DNA of 64,000 nucleotides. Origin: Rhodospirillales bacterium. GTDB taxonomy: Bacteria; Pseudomonadota; Alphaproteobacteria; Acetobacterales; Acetobacteraceae. Below, one piece after another: positions 17,837 to 26,843 of the stretch. Every line of letters starts with the position of its first letter. Position 1 is the stretch's first letter. The notes beneath the pieces are model-generated. The model saw only the letters and a list, made by a program, of their open reading frames with translations, searched no databases and was not told the origin of the DNA. The stretch is from NCBI GenBank assembly GCA_025352665.1, contig JANXSM010000035.1, forward strand, positions 62,001-126,000. The letters run 5' to 3'. The position numbers were made by a program, and so were the translations under genes.

Positions 17837-18576
17837 GCGCGATGCTGCACGTCGGGCGCGTCAGCCATGTGCGGCACAGTCCGTTTCAGCACCGGTTTTC
17901 CTACCGCATGTGGATGCTGTCGGTGGATCTGGACGCGCCTTGCGAAACACGGCTGTTTCACCGTAACCGCGCAGGCCTGGTATCTCTGCACGATGCCGAC
18001 CACGGGCCGCGCGATGGCACCGGCTTGCGCCCCTGGGTCGAGGCCCAGCTGGCAGCACAGCATCTGGAGGCCTTCGCCGTGCGTATTCGCTTCATGATGA
18101 TCCCGCGCGTTCTCGGCTACGCATTCAACCCGATCGCGCTCTTTGCCTGTCATGACGCGGACGGCCGGTTGGGTGCCGTGATCCATCAGGTCAAGAACAC
18201 GTTCGGCGATCAGACTGCCTATGTGTTGCCGGTTGCGCTGCACGACGGCACGATCCGGCAGGCGAGCGTCAAACGCATGCATGTCTCGCCGTTCTTCGAC
18301 ATGCGCGGCGGCTATCGCTTCGCCTTCAACGACCCGGCCAGCCCCGATTTTCATCTGACCATTCGTTACGGTGTAGACGATCAGCCGCGGATGACGGCTG
18401 CGATGCAACTGCGGGCGCGGCCATTGTCGGACAGCGCCCTGGCCCGCCTGCTGCTGTCCATGCCGTTGATGCCGGTCAAGGTGTTCGCGGCCATTCTTTG
18501 GGAGGCTCTGCGTCTGAAGTTGCGCGGTGCCGTCTATCACCCTGTTCCCGACCCACTCGATGGAAAGCACGCATGA
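17833..18576 (+). CDS. DUF1365 family protein
   Basis: A 247-residue soluble protein. The opening GRVSHVRHSPFQHRFSYRMW and the central RVLGYAFNPIALF and HQVKNTFGD segments are the conserved blocks of DUF1365. Its biochemical role is unknown, but the family is almost always found between the amine-oxidase-like flavoprotein and a Cfa-like methyltransferase, as here, suggesting work on the same modified acyl chains. It overlaps both neighbours by four bases. Confidence 0.88.
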   Translation: MSAMLHVGRVSHVRHSPFQHRFSYRMWMLSVDLDAPCETRLFHRNRAGLVSLHDADHGPRDGTGLRPWVEAQLAAQHLEAFAVRIRFMMIPRVLGYAFNPIALFACHDADGRLGAVIHQVKNTFGDQTAYVLPVALHDGTIRQASVKRMHVSPFFDMRGGYRFAFNDPASPDFHLTIRYGVDDQPRMTAAMQLRARPLSDSALARLLLSMPLMPVKVFAAILWEALRLKLRGAVYHPVPDPLDGKHA

Positions 18577-19814
18577 GCGGCACCCACACGACAGTTCAAA
18601 GCGTTCTCGCTACCCCGCCGCGCGATCGCTGGTCACGCCTGGCACTGCGTCTGGCCGCGGTGATCCGCTGTGGAAGGCTGACCATCGTGCTGCCCGATGG
18701 CACCAGCCACCGAATCGCTGCGGTGAATGAGGGGCCAGACGCGACGGTGGTGCTGAAGGACAAGGCGGCCATCCGCAAACTCGTGACCGGCGGCAGCGTC
18801 GGCTGGGCGGAGGCGTATATCGAGGGTCTTTGGGAAACGCCCGACCTGCGTGCGGTGATGGCGCTGGCGGCGGCCAACGAAACCGAGTGGATGGCCATGC
18901 TGGCCGGCAATCGCTTGATGCGCGCCCTCAACGTGGTGATGCACAGGCTGCGGCCGAACACCCGCAGAGGCGCGCGGCGCAACATCGTCGAACACTACGA
19001 CCTCGGTAACGCGTTCTACGCACAGTGGCTGGACCCCACCATGACCTACAGCTCCGCCCTGTTCGAGCATGAGGGTCAGGATCTCGAGGCCGCCCAGCTG
19101 GCCAAGATCCACAATCTGTGCCGCGCGCTGGACCTGCGCCCAGGCATGCGCATGCTGGAGATCGGTTGCGGCTGGGGCGCCTTCGCCGAGGTGGCCGCGC
19201 GCGACTATGGCGTGCAGGTGGTTGGGATCACGCTGTCCCCCTCACAACTCGATCACGCCCGCGCCCGCATCGCGCGCGCCGGGCTGTCCGACCGCGTTGA
19301 ATTCCGCCTGCAGGACTACCGCGACGTGCCAGAGAGCTTCGATCGCATCGCGTCGATCGAAATGTTCGAAGCGGTCGGCGAGCAGTTTTGGCCGGCCTAT
19401 TTCGCCACGCTGCGGGATCGCCTGGTGCCCGGAGGCCTCGTGGGCCTGCAGACCATCACCATCGAGGACCGGCTGTTCCCGAGCTACCAGAGCAGTGCCG
19501 ATTTCATTCAGCGCCATATTTTCCCCGGCGGCATGCTGCCCTCACCCAGCCGGCTGCGCGAGGAGGTGGCGCGCGCCGGCCTCGACTGGTGCCGGGAGCA
19601 TTGGTTCGGCATCGATTACGCCGAGACGCTGGCCCGTTGGAATTCCAGATTCCAGGACGTCTGGCCGCGTATCGCCGGCGCCACCCGCCTGTCTCGCATG
19701 CCGTGCGATGCCAGGTTCAAACGGCTGTGGGAATATTACCTGTTGTACTGCGAGACAGGGTTTCGCGCAGGATGGACCGATGTTGGCCAGATCCTTCTGG
19801 CCAGGCCTGCATGA
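18573..19814 (+). CDS. Cyclopropane-fatty-acyl-phospholipid synthase-family methyltransferase
   Basis: A 413-residue SAM-dependent enzyme. An N-terminal lipid-binding region (residues ~1-140) precedes the methyltransferase fold: LEIGCGWGAFAEVAA (SAM motif I) near residue 195, VVGITLSPSQ, and IEMFEAVG. EHYDLGNAFYAQWLDPTMTYS is the typical Cfa entry segment. It methylates acyl chains of membrane phospholipids to give cyclopropane or branched products. Next to the flavin oxidase it could equally be the UfaM-like methylase of furan fatty acid synthesis; sequence alone does not decide. The ATG at 18573 overlaps the DUF1365 stop. Confidence 0.9.
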   Translation: MSGTHTTVQSVLATPPRDRWSRLALRLAAVIRCGRLTIVLPDGTSHRIAAVNEGPDATVVLKDKAAIRKLVTGGSVGWAEAYIEGLWETPDLRAVMALAAANETEWMAMLAGNRLMRALNVVMHRLRPNTRRGARRNIVEHYDLGNAFYAQWLDPTMTYSSALFEHEGQDLEAAQLAKIHNLCRALDLRPGMRMLEIGCGWGAFAEVAARDYGVQVVGITLSPSQLDHARARIARAGLSDRVEFRLQDYRDVPESFDRIASIEMFEAVGEQFWPAYFATLRDRLVPGGLVGLQTITIEDRLFPSYQSSADFIQRHIFPGGMLPSPSRLREEVARAGLDWCREHWFGIDYAETLARWNSRFQDVWPRIAGATRLSRMPCDARFKRLWEYYLLYCETGFRAGWTDVGQILLARPA

Positions 19815-19852
19815 GCACCCTGGCCTGATGACGCCTGCTTGAGCGTTGTTTC

Positions 19853-21163
19853 ATGAGACGACTGGGCTGGAGCACCCTGGCCCCATACGCCGCGCCGGCG
19901 CTTCCGCTGGCGATCCTGGGCCTGCCGCTTAACGTCTATCTGCCGGCGTTCTGGGCTGGGCCGATGGCGCTCGGCCTTGGAAGCGTCGGGCTGGTGCTGA
20001 CCTTGGTGCGGCTGCTGGACGTGGTGGTGGACCCCGCCATCGGCCGCCTGTCCGACCGCTGGCGGACGCGCATCGGCCGGCGCCGGCCGCCGATCGTGAT
20101 GGCGGTCCCGATCGGCCTCGCCGGCGGTGCGGCGCTGTTCTTTCCGCCCCCGGGCGCTGGGGCAGTGTGGCTGTTTGCTGCCTACCTCGCGCTCACCCTG
20201 GCGTGGAGCCTGATCGCCTTGCCGTGGCAGGCGTGGGGCGCCGAGCTGTCCACCGATTACAACGAGCGAATCCGCATCACCTCCTGGCGGGAAACCGGCA
20301 CGTTGCTCGGTGTCGTGCTGTCGGCGGTGGTGCCGGCCGCCTTCGGCCTTTCCGATCCCGCTTCCAGCCTGCATGTACTTACATTGTTATGCGCGGTGCT
20401 CAGCCTGCCGACGCTGCTGGCGCTGCTGACCCTGGTGCCGGAGCCGCAGTTCGCCGCACCCGTCGAGCAGCCCGGGTTGCGCGAGTCGCTGCGGACCGCG
20501 CTGGCCAACCGGCCATTCCGGCGATTGCTGGCGGCCTGGGCGGTCAACGGCATCGCCAATGGATTGCCGGCAGTGCTGTTTTTGTTGCTATGCCGGTTTA
20601 TCCTGGTCGACCCCGCAGCCTCCGGGCCGCTGTTGTTGGCGTATTTCGTGGCCGGCATTGCCTCGGTGCCGCTTTGGACCCTCGTGGCACGGCGGATCGG
20701 CAAGCATCGCGCCTGGTGCTGGGCGATGCTGTGGACCTGCGCCGGTTTTCTCCCTGTGCTCCTGCTGGGCCCGGGCGATACCTGGGCGTTCTTTGCAATC
20801 TGCATCGCCACCGGCGCCGGGCTGGGTGCCGACCTGGCCTTGCCGCCGGCGATGCAGGCCGATGTCATCGATCTCGACACGCTGGAACACGGTGAGCCCC
20901 GCGCCGGGCTTTTCTTTGCCGCCTGGACGATGGCGCAAAAGGCGGGCAACGGTCTGTCCGCCGGCCTCGCCTTCGGATTGCTCGACCTCGCGGGCTTCTC
21001 CGCCGAGGGGGCGAACGGCCCGCCGCAGCTGCTGAGCTTGGCCGTGTTGTATTGCCTGGTGCCAGTGGTGCTAAAGCTGGTCGCCGTGACTCTGGTATGG
21101 AATTTTCCGATCGACGCGGCCGAGCAGAGCCGCATCCGGCTCGCTCTGGACGCGCGTAAATGA
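19853..21163 (+). CDS. MFS transporter, GPH (glycoside-pentoside-hexuronide) type
   Basis: A 436-residue protein with 12 predicted membrane segments. The first cytoplasmic loop DPAIGRLSDR followed by GRRRP is the GPH-family cation symporter signature, repeated weakly in the second half. The substrate is unknown; in the homologous stress clusters of purple bacteria this gene is kept with the lipid genes and probably does not carry sugar. It starts 38 bases after the Cfa-like gene and overlaps the next gene by four. Confidence 0.88.
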   Translation: MRRLGWSTLAPYAAPALPLAILGLPLNVYLPAFWAGPMALGLGSVGLVLTLVRLLDVVVDPAIGRLSDRWRTRIGRRRPPIVMAVPIGLAGGAALFFPPPGAGAVWLFAAYLALTLAWSLIALPWQAWGAELSTDYNERIRITSWRETGTLLGVVLSAVVPAAFGLSDPASSLHVLTLLCAVLSLPTLLALLTLVPEPQFAAPVEQPGLRESLRTALANRPFRRLLAAWAVNGIANGLPAVLFLLLCRFILVDPAASGPLLLAYFVAGIASVPLWTLVARRIGKHRAWCWAMLWTCAGFLPVLLLGPGDTWAFFAICIATGAGLGADLALPPAMQADVIDLDTLEHGEPRAGLFFAAWTMAQKAGNGLSAGLAFGLLDLAGFSAEGANGPPQLLSLAVLYCLVPVVLKLVAVTLVWNFPIDAAEQSRIRLALDARK

Positions 21164-21849
21164 CGCCTGCGGAACTTGTCCCGACAGGCCAGGGCATTCG
21201 CGTGGTCGGCGACGTTCACGGCGACGCCCGTGCGTTCGCCGCCGCCGTGCAGACCGACCTGTTCGTCATCCAACTCGGCGATCTCGTGGACTATGGGCCC
21301 GACAGTTGCGAGACCTTGCGCATCGCCTTCGAGCTGCGCGCCAGCGGTCGTGGCCTGTTCCTGCTCGGCAATCACGATCTGAAGCTCGCCCGCGCCCTGG
21401 CGGGCCAGGAGGTGCGCATGGACGCGCGGCTGGCCGCCACCCTCACCCAGCTCGATGAGGCGATGCGCAACCGCGCGCGGGAGGAACTTGCCCGCGCGCC
21501 GGCTTGGCTGTTGCAGCGCGATCGGATGTTCGTGCATGCAGGGTTTCACACCGCCATGCTGGACGAAGCGCCACCTTTGACACCGAACGGCCGTGTGCAA
21601 GGCGTGTTGTCGCGGGCCTTGTACGGCGAGCCCACCGGCCGCACCCAGGCGGACGGATTTCCCGAGCGTTCGTTGCGTTGGGTGGACCGCATTCCTGGCT
21701 TCCTGACCGTTTATTGCGGGCACGACCGTCGCAGTACCGACGGGCGCCCTTATATCCGCAAAGGCGCGCAAGGCGGCACTGCGGTGTTTCTCGACACCGG
21801 TGCTGGAAAGGGCGGCCATCTGTCCTGGATCGATCTGCCACCGGAGTGA
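21160..21849 (+). CDS. Metallophosphoesterase, PPP-type phosphatase-like
   Basis: A 229-residue calcineurin-fold phosphatase. The PPP series is visible: GDVHG near residue 19, GDLVDYGP near 42, GNHD near 71, HAGF near 127 and GHDRR near 188. Both metal sites look complete. Targets may be phosphoproteins or small phosphoesters (ApaH-like). The start overlaps the transporter stop by four bases, so it is co-translated with the stress-cluster genes. Confidence 0.88.
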   Translation: MTPAELVPTGQGIRVVGDVHGDARAFAAAVQTDLFVIQLGDLVDYGPDSCETLRIAFELRASGRGLFLLGNHDLKLARALAGQEVRMDARLAATLTQLDEAMRNRAREELARAPAWLLQRDRMFVHAGFHTAMLDEAPPLTPNGRVQGVLSRALYGEPTGRTQADGFPERSLRWVDRIPGFLTVYCGHDRRSTDGRPYIRKGAQGGTAVFLDTGAGKGGHLSWIDLPPE

Positions 21850-21853
21850 AACC

Positions 21854-22372
21854 ATGCGTTATCTCAAAGCCGCCTTGCTGCTGCTTCCCGTTGTTGGCTG
21901 CGCTGCCCAGCCCGTGGATCATTTTGCCGCCGGCCGCCCGGAAATGCGGTTGGAGGAATATTTCAACGGCAACGCCACAGCATATGGCTTGTTCTTCGAC
22001 CGCTCTCACGACGTGCGGCGCCAGTTCAAGGTCGCCATGCACGGCGCCTGGAATGGCAGCCAGCTCACGCTCGACGAGGATTTCACCTACGACGATGGTG
22101 AGAAGCAGCAGCGTCACTGGACTTTCCACAAGACCGGAGCCGACACCTGGGAAGGCACGGCCCCGGACGTGATCGGGGTGGCGCACGGCCAATATTCCGG
22201 CAATGCGTACCGGATGAGCTACACGGCCGATCTGAAGTCGGGCGATACAACCTATCGCCTCGACTTCGACGATTGGCTGTATCGGCAGAGCGACAATGTG
22301 GTGCTCAACAACGCCCGCGTGACCAAGTTCGGCTTCGATGTCGGTGAGATCCAGTTGGTGTTCGTGAAGTAG
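21854..22372 (+). CDS. DUF3833 family lipoprotein
   Basis: A 172-residue protein with an N-terminal signal peptide and lipobox (LPVVGC, cysteine near residue 17), so it should be a lipid-anchored envelope protein. MRLEEYFNGNATAYGLFFDR and HWTFHKTGADTWEGTA match DUF3833, a beta-rich family of unknown function. Starts at ATG 21854, four bases after the phosphatase stop. DUF3833, a GPH transporter and an SDR occur together near Cfa-like genes in other alphaproteobacteria; the SDR lies 2.2 kb downstream on the other strand here. Confidence 0.85.
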   Translation: MRYLKAALLLLPVVGCAAQPVDHFAAGRPEMRLEEYFNGNATAYGLFFDRSHDVRRQFKVAMHGAWNGSQLTLDEDFTYDDGEKQQRHWTFHKTGADTWEGTAPDVIGVAHGQYSGNAYRMSYTADLKSGDTTYRLDFDDWLYRQSDNVVLNNARVTKFGFDVGEIQLVFVK

Positions 22373-22473
22373 CTTGAAAGGATCGTCTGCGCACCTTAAA
22401 GCCTGAAAGGCCGCACGTTGCGGTGGAGCGGACCGGAGAAACCGCCCCTTAAGTCGGTCAAGGGACGTCCCAC

Positions 22474-24366
22474 ATGAACGAAGCCGGCTTTGCTGCAAGC
22501 GAGTTGCTCACCCGTGCCGCGGCAGTGGCACGTGAGGATGATGCGTCGGCACGCACCAGCCGCGTGCGCCGGTTCAGTCAGGGCAGTCGCCCGGTGATCC
22601 GCTGGATCAAGGGCAACGGGCGCGACGACGTGGTGACACGGGCAGCTATCGCTCAGGCCACGCGACTTTTCGGCGATCGCGTCGACTACTGCCTTTGCAC
22701 GCAAGGGATCGATGCGGTCCGAGCGCGGTGGATCTTGGCCTGGGCCGTGCAGCCGGTGGAATGGTGGCCTGTGACGGCGGCCGATAACCCTGCCCTCGCC
22801 GCCCATTTGACGGCTTCGGGATGCGCCGAGGAAAACTTTGGCTATTGGTGGAAATGGTTCCCCGAACGCGTGCGACCGGACGGTCCCGAATGGATCCTGG
22901 ACGGCGACATGGTGGTAACGGCGATGCCGCCATGGTTCGACATCTGGGCCGAAGGGCTCGATCGCATCCGCGTGGCGCAGGACGATCATTACCCGATCGA
23001 CATGCTCTACGGGCGCTACCGCGACCTGGCGGACGACCAGCTGTGCCTGTATTCGGGCCTGATATCGCTGCCGCCGCGGTTGACCTATATGTCCGCGGTT
23101 GACGATGTCCTCGCCCTGCGCCCGCTGGCCAGACCGCACAACGGCACAATCGACATGTGCGAGCAGGGGGTGATCGCCGCGGCCTTCGCAGTACTCGGGG
23201 CCGTGCCGATCCCGCTGGAGGAGTTTCCGTTCGGCCGCAGCTTTCAGCCGGCATTGGATTTTGGTGGCCGTGGCGATCAGGGCCGGCACTGGGGGTACCA
23301 TTTCGGCTGCTCGTTCCGCGGTCCCAACCGACATTTCGAAGCGCTGAGTGCTGCCGGGACAGTCTATTCGCAGGCCGAGCAGCCGGATGACACGCTGCGG
23401 TTCGCCTGGCTCGGCGGGCAAAGCCAGTGGGGCACGCCGGGCTGGAGCATGCCCGAGGCGGCATCCGCCTTCATCCTCGACCACGCACGCCGCCTCGCCG
23501 GACGCAGGCTTCTGGAGCTTGGTACGTCGCGCGGGCGGATGACGGCTGTGCTGGCGTCATCAGGGTTTCACGTTACCACGATCGACCGGCACGACCGCGG
23601 TGCCGCTCAGAACCTGGATGCGCTTGCGGTGCGGGTGGTGATTGACGACGCGCTGCACTTTCTGGCCACCACGACCGAGCGTTTCGACGCCGTGGTGGTC
23701 GATCTGCATGGCAATTCAGTCGCCGAATGGATGCGGTTGGGCCCCTTGCTGGCCCGGGTGCTGCGCGCCGACGGCAGTCTGATCATCAGCAACGCAGCCC
23801 TGTGGCAGATCGAGGAGTGGCGGCAGGAGCGGGGCGTTCTCTGGTTCCTTGACAGCCTGGGGCCGGAATGGCGCCATGTCGTTCATGAGCAGCCGGTGCC
23901 TGGAATCGCGCTCGCCACCCGCCCGCATGCCTGGCAGCCGACGGTCCAGACCGATGATCCTGGCGTTCATTTGATCGTGGATGGGCTGGATGTGTGGCCG
24001 CTTTCCCAGACCGGAGGCGTTTACGTTTTCCGCGCGGTCTGCTTCACCGGCGCGATCCAAATCCGTTCCCGACACGCGGTTCCGAACCAATGCAGCCTCC
24101 CAACCAGTGACGATCGCAGGCTCGGCGTGGCTCTGGTTCGCCTGCGCATTACCGCCCCAGGTTTGGAGCTGGTGTTAGGACCGGATTGGGCAGGGTTTGG
24201 CGAAGGATTTCACAGCTCCGAGGGAACCCATCGCTGGACCGATGGCGACGGGCGGCTGGTGGCCCTCGCCTATCCCGGGATGCCCAACACTGTCACCATC
24301 GAACTTACTTCGTTTGTTTTGCCCTTTTACCCATGGAATGCGCCTGCGCCGCTGGTTCTGGCGTAA
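22474..24366 (+). CDS. Multidomain protein: GT-A-like N-terminus, methyltransferase fold, C-terminal glycan-associated domain
   Basis: A 630-residue cytoplasmic protein. Residues ~30-290 look like a nucleotide-sugar transferase fold, with an acidic DGD triplet in PEWILDGDMVV near residue 148. Residues ~335-480 are a Rossmann methyltransferase domain, with LLELGTSRGRMTAVLASSG as the SAM loop and DAVVVDLHG as the post-II strand. Residues ~500-630 carry RRLGVALVRLRI and HSSEGTHRWTDGDG, a module I associate with alphaproteobacterial glycosyltransferases. It is a lone gene, 101 bp after the DUF3833 gene, and ends at a strong convergent hairpin. Substrates are unknown and the domain reading is from motifs only. 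Confidence 0.6.
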   Translation: MNEAGFAASELLTRAAAVAREDDASARTSRVRRFSQGSRPVIRWIKGNGRDDVVTRAAIAQATRLFGDRVDYCLCTQGIDAVRARWILAWAVQPVEWWPVTAADNPALAAHLTASGCAEENFGYWWKWFPERVRPDGPEWILDGDMVVTAMPPWFDIWAEGLDRIRVAQDDHYPIDMLYGRYRDLADDQLCLYSGLISLPPRLTYMSAVDDVLALRPLARPHNGTIDMCEQGVIAAAFAVLGAVPIPLEEFPFGRSFQPALDFGGRGDQGRHWGYHFGCSFRGPNRHFEALSAAGTVYSQAEQPDDTLRFAWLGGQSQWGTPGWSMPEAASAFILDHARRLAGRRLLELGTSRGRMTAVLASSGFHVTTIDRHDRGAAQNLDALAVRVVIDDALHFLATTTERFDAVVVDLHGNSVAEWMRLGPLLARVLRADGSLIISNAALWQIEEWRQERGVLWFLDSLGPEWRHVVHEQPVPGIALATRPHAWQPTVQTDDPGVHLIVDGLDVWPLSQTGGVYVFRAVCFTGAIQIRSRHAVPNQCSLPTSDDRRLGVALVRLRITAPGLELVLGPDWAGFGEGFHSSEGTHRWTDGDGRLVALAYPGMPNTVTIELTSFVLPFYPWNAPAPLVLA

Positions 24367-24388
24367 CCAGGCCGGCATGACCTGATGT

Positions 24389-24408
24389 GGACCACTGAAC
24401 AGTGGTCC
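24389..24408. terminator. Perfect 9-bp hairpin between convergent genes
   Basis: GGACCACTG and CAGTGGTCC are separated by two bases. It lies 23 bases after the multidomain gene and could end transcription from both sides, although there is no clear T-run on either strand. Confidence 0.5.
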
Positions 24409-24518
24409 GATGGCGATCCGGTTCGTTCGCTGTTGACGCCTCGCCTAACCCACGCACCCGAACTTGAAATGCCTTTGCGTTGAACCCAGAGCTTGATGGC
24501 CGAAGCTGGACTCGCCGA

Positions 24519-24550
24519 GACGTCTGATAGGCGACGTCATTCCGCTCTAA
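24519..24550. repeat. Half copy of the 41-kb palindromic repeat, inverted
   Basis: GACGTCTGATAGGCGACGT followed by CATTCCGCTCTA is, on the other strand, the loop and one arm of the 41055-41100 palindrome, including its whole 8-base loop. The other arm has decayed. The repeat overlaps the last codons/stop of the SDR gene. Confidence 0.6.
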
Positions 24551-25311
24551 TGCGGCATGGCGCGCGCCATCAGCGCATAGAACAGCCGGTGCGGCAGCAG
24601 CGCCAGCACCTGCAGCGGCAAGGAGAGCTGCCAGGGGAATGTGATCTCGAACCGCCCCCGCGACAGGCCGCGCACGATGCGACGAGCGGCATCGTCGACC
24701 TCCAGCAGGAACGGCATCGGAAAGCGGTTGGTAGCGGTCATCGGCGTGCGGACGAAGCCGGGATTGACCACGTTGACAGTGATGCCGCGTGGCTTGAGGT
24801 CGAATTCCAGGCTTTCCGCCATGCTGATCAGGGCCGCCTTGCTGGCCCCATACGCTACCGCGCGGGGCAGGCCACGGTAGCCCGCCACCGATGCGACGAT
24901 CACGATCTGGCCGGATTTGCGGGCCAGCATGCGCGGCATGACCGCTGCAAGCACGTTCGCGGTGCCGACCAGATTGACCTCGACCGTGTTGCGAAATCCC
25001 GCGAGGTCGAAATCGAGCGCGCCCATTTCGTGCCAGGCGCCGGCGTTGAGCATCGCCAGCGCCACCGGGCGGCCGCTCTGCGCCTCGATCCGCGCGCAAA
25101 TCTCCGCCATGCCCGCGGCATCGCTGACATCGCCGGGTGCTGCGATCATGCGACCGGGATGGGCAGCGGCGAGCGCTTCCAGCCGGTCCCCCGCACGCGC
25201 GGTGATGGCAACGGTCCAACCCTTGCGCACCAGCTGCTCGGCAACTGCAGCACCAATGCCGCTGGATGCACCAGTGATCCAGGCAATGCCGTCAGTGGGC
25301 TTCGCGATCAT
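24547..25311 (-). CDS. Short-chain dehydrogenase/reductase
   Basis: A 254-residue SDR. The cofactor loop TGASSGIGAAVAEQL is near residue 14, NAGA near 89, and the catalytic residues appear as S in IVASVAGY and YGASK near residue 155. The basic residue pattern after strand 2 (TARAGDR) suggests NADP(H). The C-terminal ~45 residues are hydrophobic (LSLPLQVLALLPHRLFYALM), which fits a membrane-associated enzyme acting on lipids. It overlaps the upstream FeS photolyase stop by four bases: the last gene of a three-gene operon. Confidence 0.9.
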   Translation of the reverse strand: MIAKPTDGIAWITGASSGIGAAVAEQLVRKGWTVAITARAGDRLEALAAAHPGRMIAAPGDVSDAAGMAEICARIEAQSGRPVALAMLNAGAWHEMGALDFDLAGFRNTVEVNLVGTANVLAAVMPRMLARKSGQIVIVASVAGYRGLPRAVAYGASKAALISMAESLEFDLKPRGITVNVVNPGFVRTPMTATNRFPMPFLLEVDDAARRIVRGLSRGRFEITFPWQLSLPLQVLALLPHRLFYALMARAMPH

Positions 25312-26843
25312 ACCGGCTCTCCCTGGTCCATGGCGGTCAGAAACGCACCAGCGCGCGCGCGCAAGGCGGCCACGCGGGCTGGTGCCATCTTGCCAAGTGT
25401 TGCAAGCGGCATGGCCATACGGTTGTTGCCTTTGAAGCGTTCGGTGTGGCGGGCAATGAAGTCCCAGTACAGCGCGTTGAAAGGGCAGGCATTCGGCCCC
25501 GTCGCATCCTTCACCTGGTAGCTGCAAGAGCCGCAGTAATTGCTCATTTTGCTGATATAGGCGCCCGAGGCTGCGTAGGGCTTGGAGCCGACGATGCCGC
25601 CATCGGCAAACAGCGCCATGCCCCGCACGTTGGGCATTTCAACCCATTCATAGGCATCGGCGTAGACAGCGAGATACCACGCATCAACTTCGGCGGGGTC
25701 GAGGCCTGCGAGCAAGGCGAAGTTACCCGTGATCATCAGGCGCTGAATGTGATGGGCGTAAGCATATTCGATCGTGTTGCCGATGGCGTCGGCCATGCAA
25801 CGCATGCGTGTTTGGCCGGTCCAATAGAACTTGGGCAGTTTGCGATGCGCATCCAACGCGTTGAGCTGGGCGTATTCGGGCATCCGCAGCCAGTAGATGC
25901 CGCGCATATACTCGCGCCAGCCCAGGATCTGGCGGATGAACCCCTCGACCGCGTTGATCGGCGCCAGCCCGCGGCGGAACATGTCCTCAGCTCGCCGGCA
26001 AATGTCGAGCGGTTCGAGCAAGCCAATGTTCAGCGACGTCGAAATCAGGCTGTGGAACAAGGTCGGCGCGCCGATTTGCATGGCGTCTTGCCAATCGCCG
26101 AATTCAGGCAGGCGTGTCGCAAGAAACACTTCGAGTGTGTGCTGCGCCTGCTCGGCCGTCACTGGCAAAGCGAAACTGGCGACGTCGCCGATGTGCTCAC
26201 CGAAGCGATCAGCCACCATCACCATCACGGCCTGCGTGACAGCATCCGGTGGAAATTGCGGTGCCTGTGGCGCCACAACGCCCGCAGGCAGCTTCTTGCG
26301 GTTTTCCGCGTCGTAGTTCCATTGCCCGCCAACCGGTCCACCATCGTCGAGCAAGATCTCGTGATTGCGGCGCATGTCGCGATAGAAGAATTCCATCCGC
26401 AGGCCGCGCCGTCCCGCGGCCCAGTCGCGAAACTGCGCGATCCCACACAGGAAACGGGTATCGACGCGGATATCGACCTCGCGGTTGGTCAACAAGTGCC
26501 AGCCGCGCATATCCGCCAACAGGCGGTATTCGCCAGGCTCGGTGACCACGACGCGGTCCACTTCGTGGGTCGCCGCAGCTCGCATAACTTCCCCGCGCAA
26601 GCTGTGCGTGTTGGCGGGATCGTCCAAGGTGACATACTCGACTGCCGCTCCTCGTTCGCGCAACTCGGCTGCGAAGTGGCGCATGGCGGAGAGCACCAAG
26701 GTGATCTTGAAGACGTGATGCGGCACGTAGGTGCACTCGTCCAGCACCTCCGCCATCAGCACCACGTCGCCGGGATCGATATCGCGCAAGGTGGCGAGAC
26801 CGTGTGAGAGCTGGTCGCCCAGCACCAGGCGCAGAGTTGTCAT
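25308..26843 (-). CDS. Iron-sulfur bacterial cryptochrome/photolyase (FeS-BCP, PhrB/CryB type)
   Basis: A 511-residue cryptochrome/photolyase-family protein. It opens with LRLVLGDQLS, the FeS-BCP start. The four cluster cysteines are visible: one in TRMRCMADA, two in NYCGSC and one in NACPFN, spaced as in Agrobacterium PhrB, where they bind [4Fe-4S]. Members repair 6-4 photoproducts or act as light receptors and bind FAD plus a lumazine antenna. Start at ATG 26843, four bases inside the upstream DUF6134 gene; the open frame further upstream is a shadow. It is the second photolyase in the window, beside a lipid-type SDR. Confidence 0.93.
   Translation of the reverse strand: MTTLRLVLGDQLSHGLATLRDIDPGDVVLMAEVLDECTYVPHHVFKITLVLSAMRHFAAELRERGAAVEYVTLDDPANTHSLRGEVMRAAATHEVDRVVVTEPGEYRLLADMRGWHLLTNREVDIRVDTRFLCGIAQFRDWAAGRRGLRMEFFYRDMRRNHEILLDDGGPVGGQWNYDAENRKKLPAGVVAPQAPQFPPDAVTQAVMVMVADRFGEHIGDVASFALPVTAEQAQHTLEVFLATRLPEFGDWQDAMQIGAPTLFHSLISTSLNIGLLEPLDICRRAEDMFRRGLAPINAVEGFIRQILGWREYMRGIYWLRMPEYAQLNALDAHRKLPKFYWTGQTRMRCMADAIGNTIEYAYAHHIQRLMITGNFALLAGLDPAEVDAWYLAVYADAYEWVEMPNVRGMALFADGGIVGSKPYAASGAYISKMSNYCGSCSYQVKDATGPNACPFNALYWDFIARHTERFKGNNRMAMPLATLGKMAPARVAALRARAGAFLTAMDQGEPV

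Noticed and set aside
20257-21855. 532-codon minus-strand frame
   Set aside because: Antisense to the GPH transporter and phosphatase; no recognisable motif, no ribosome site.
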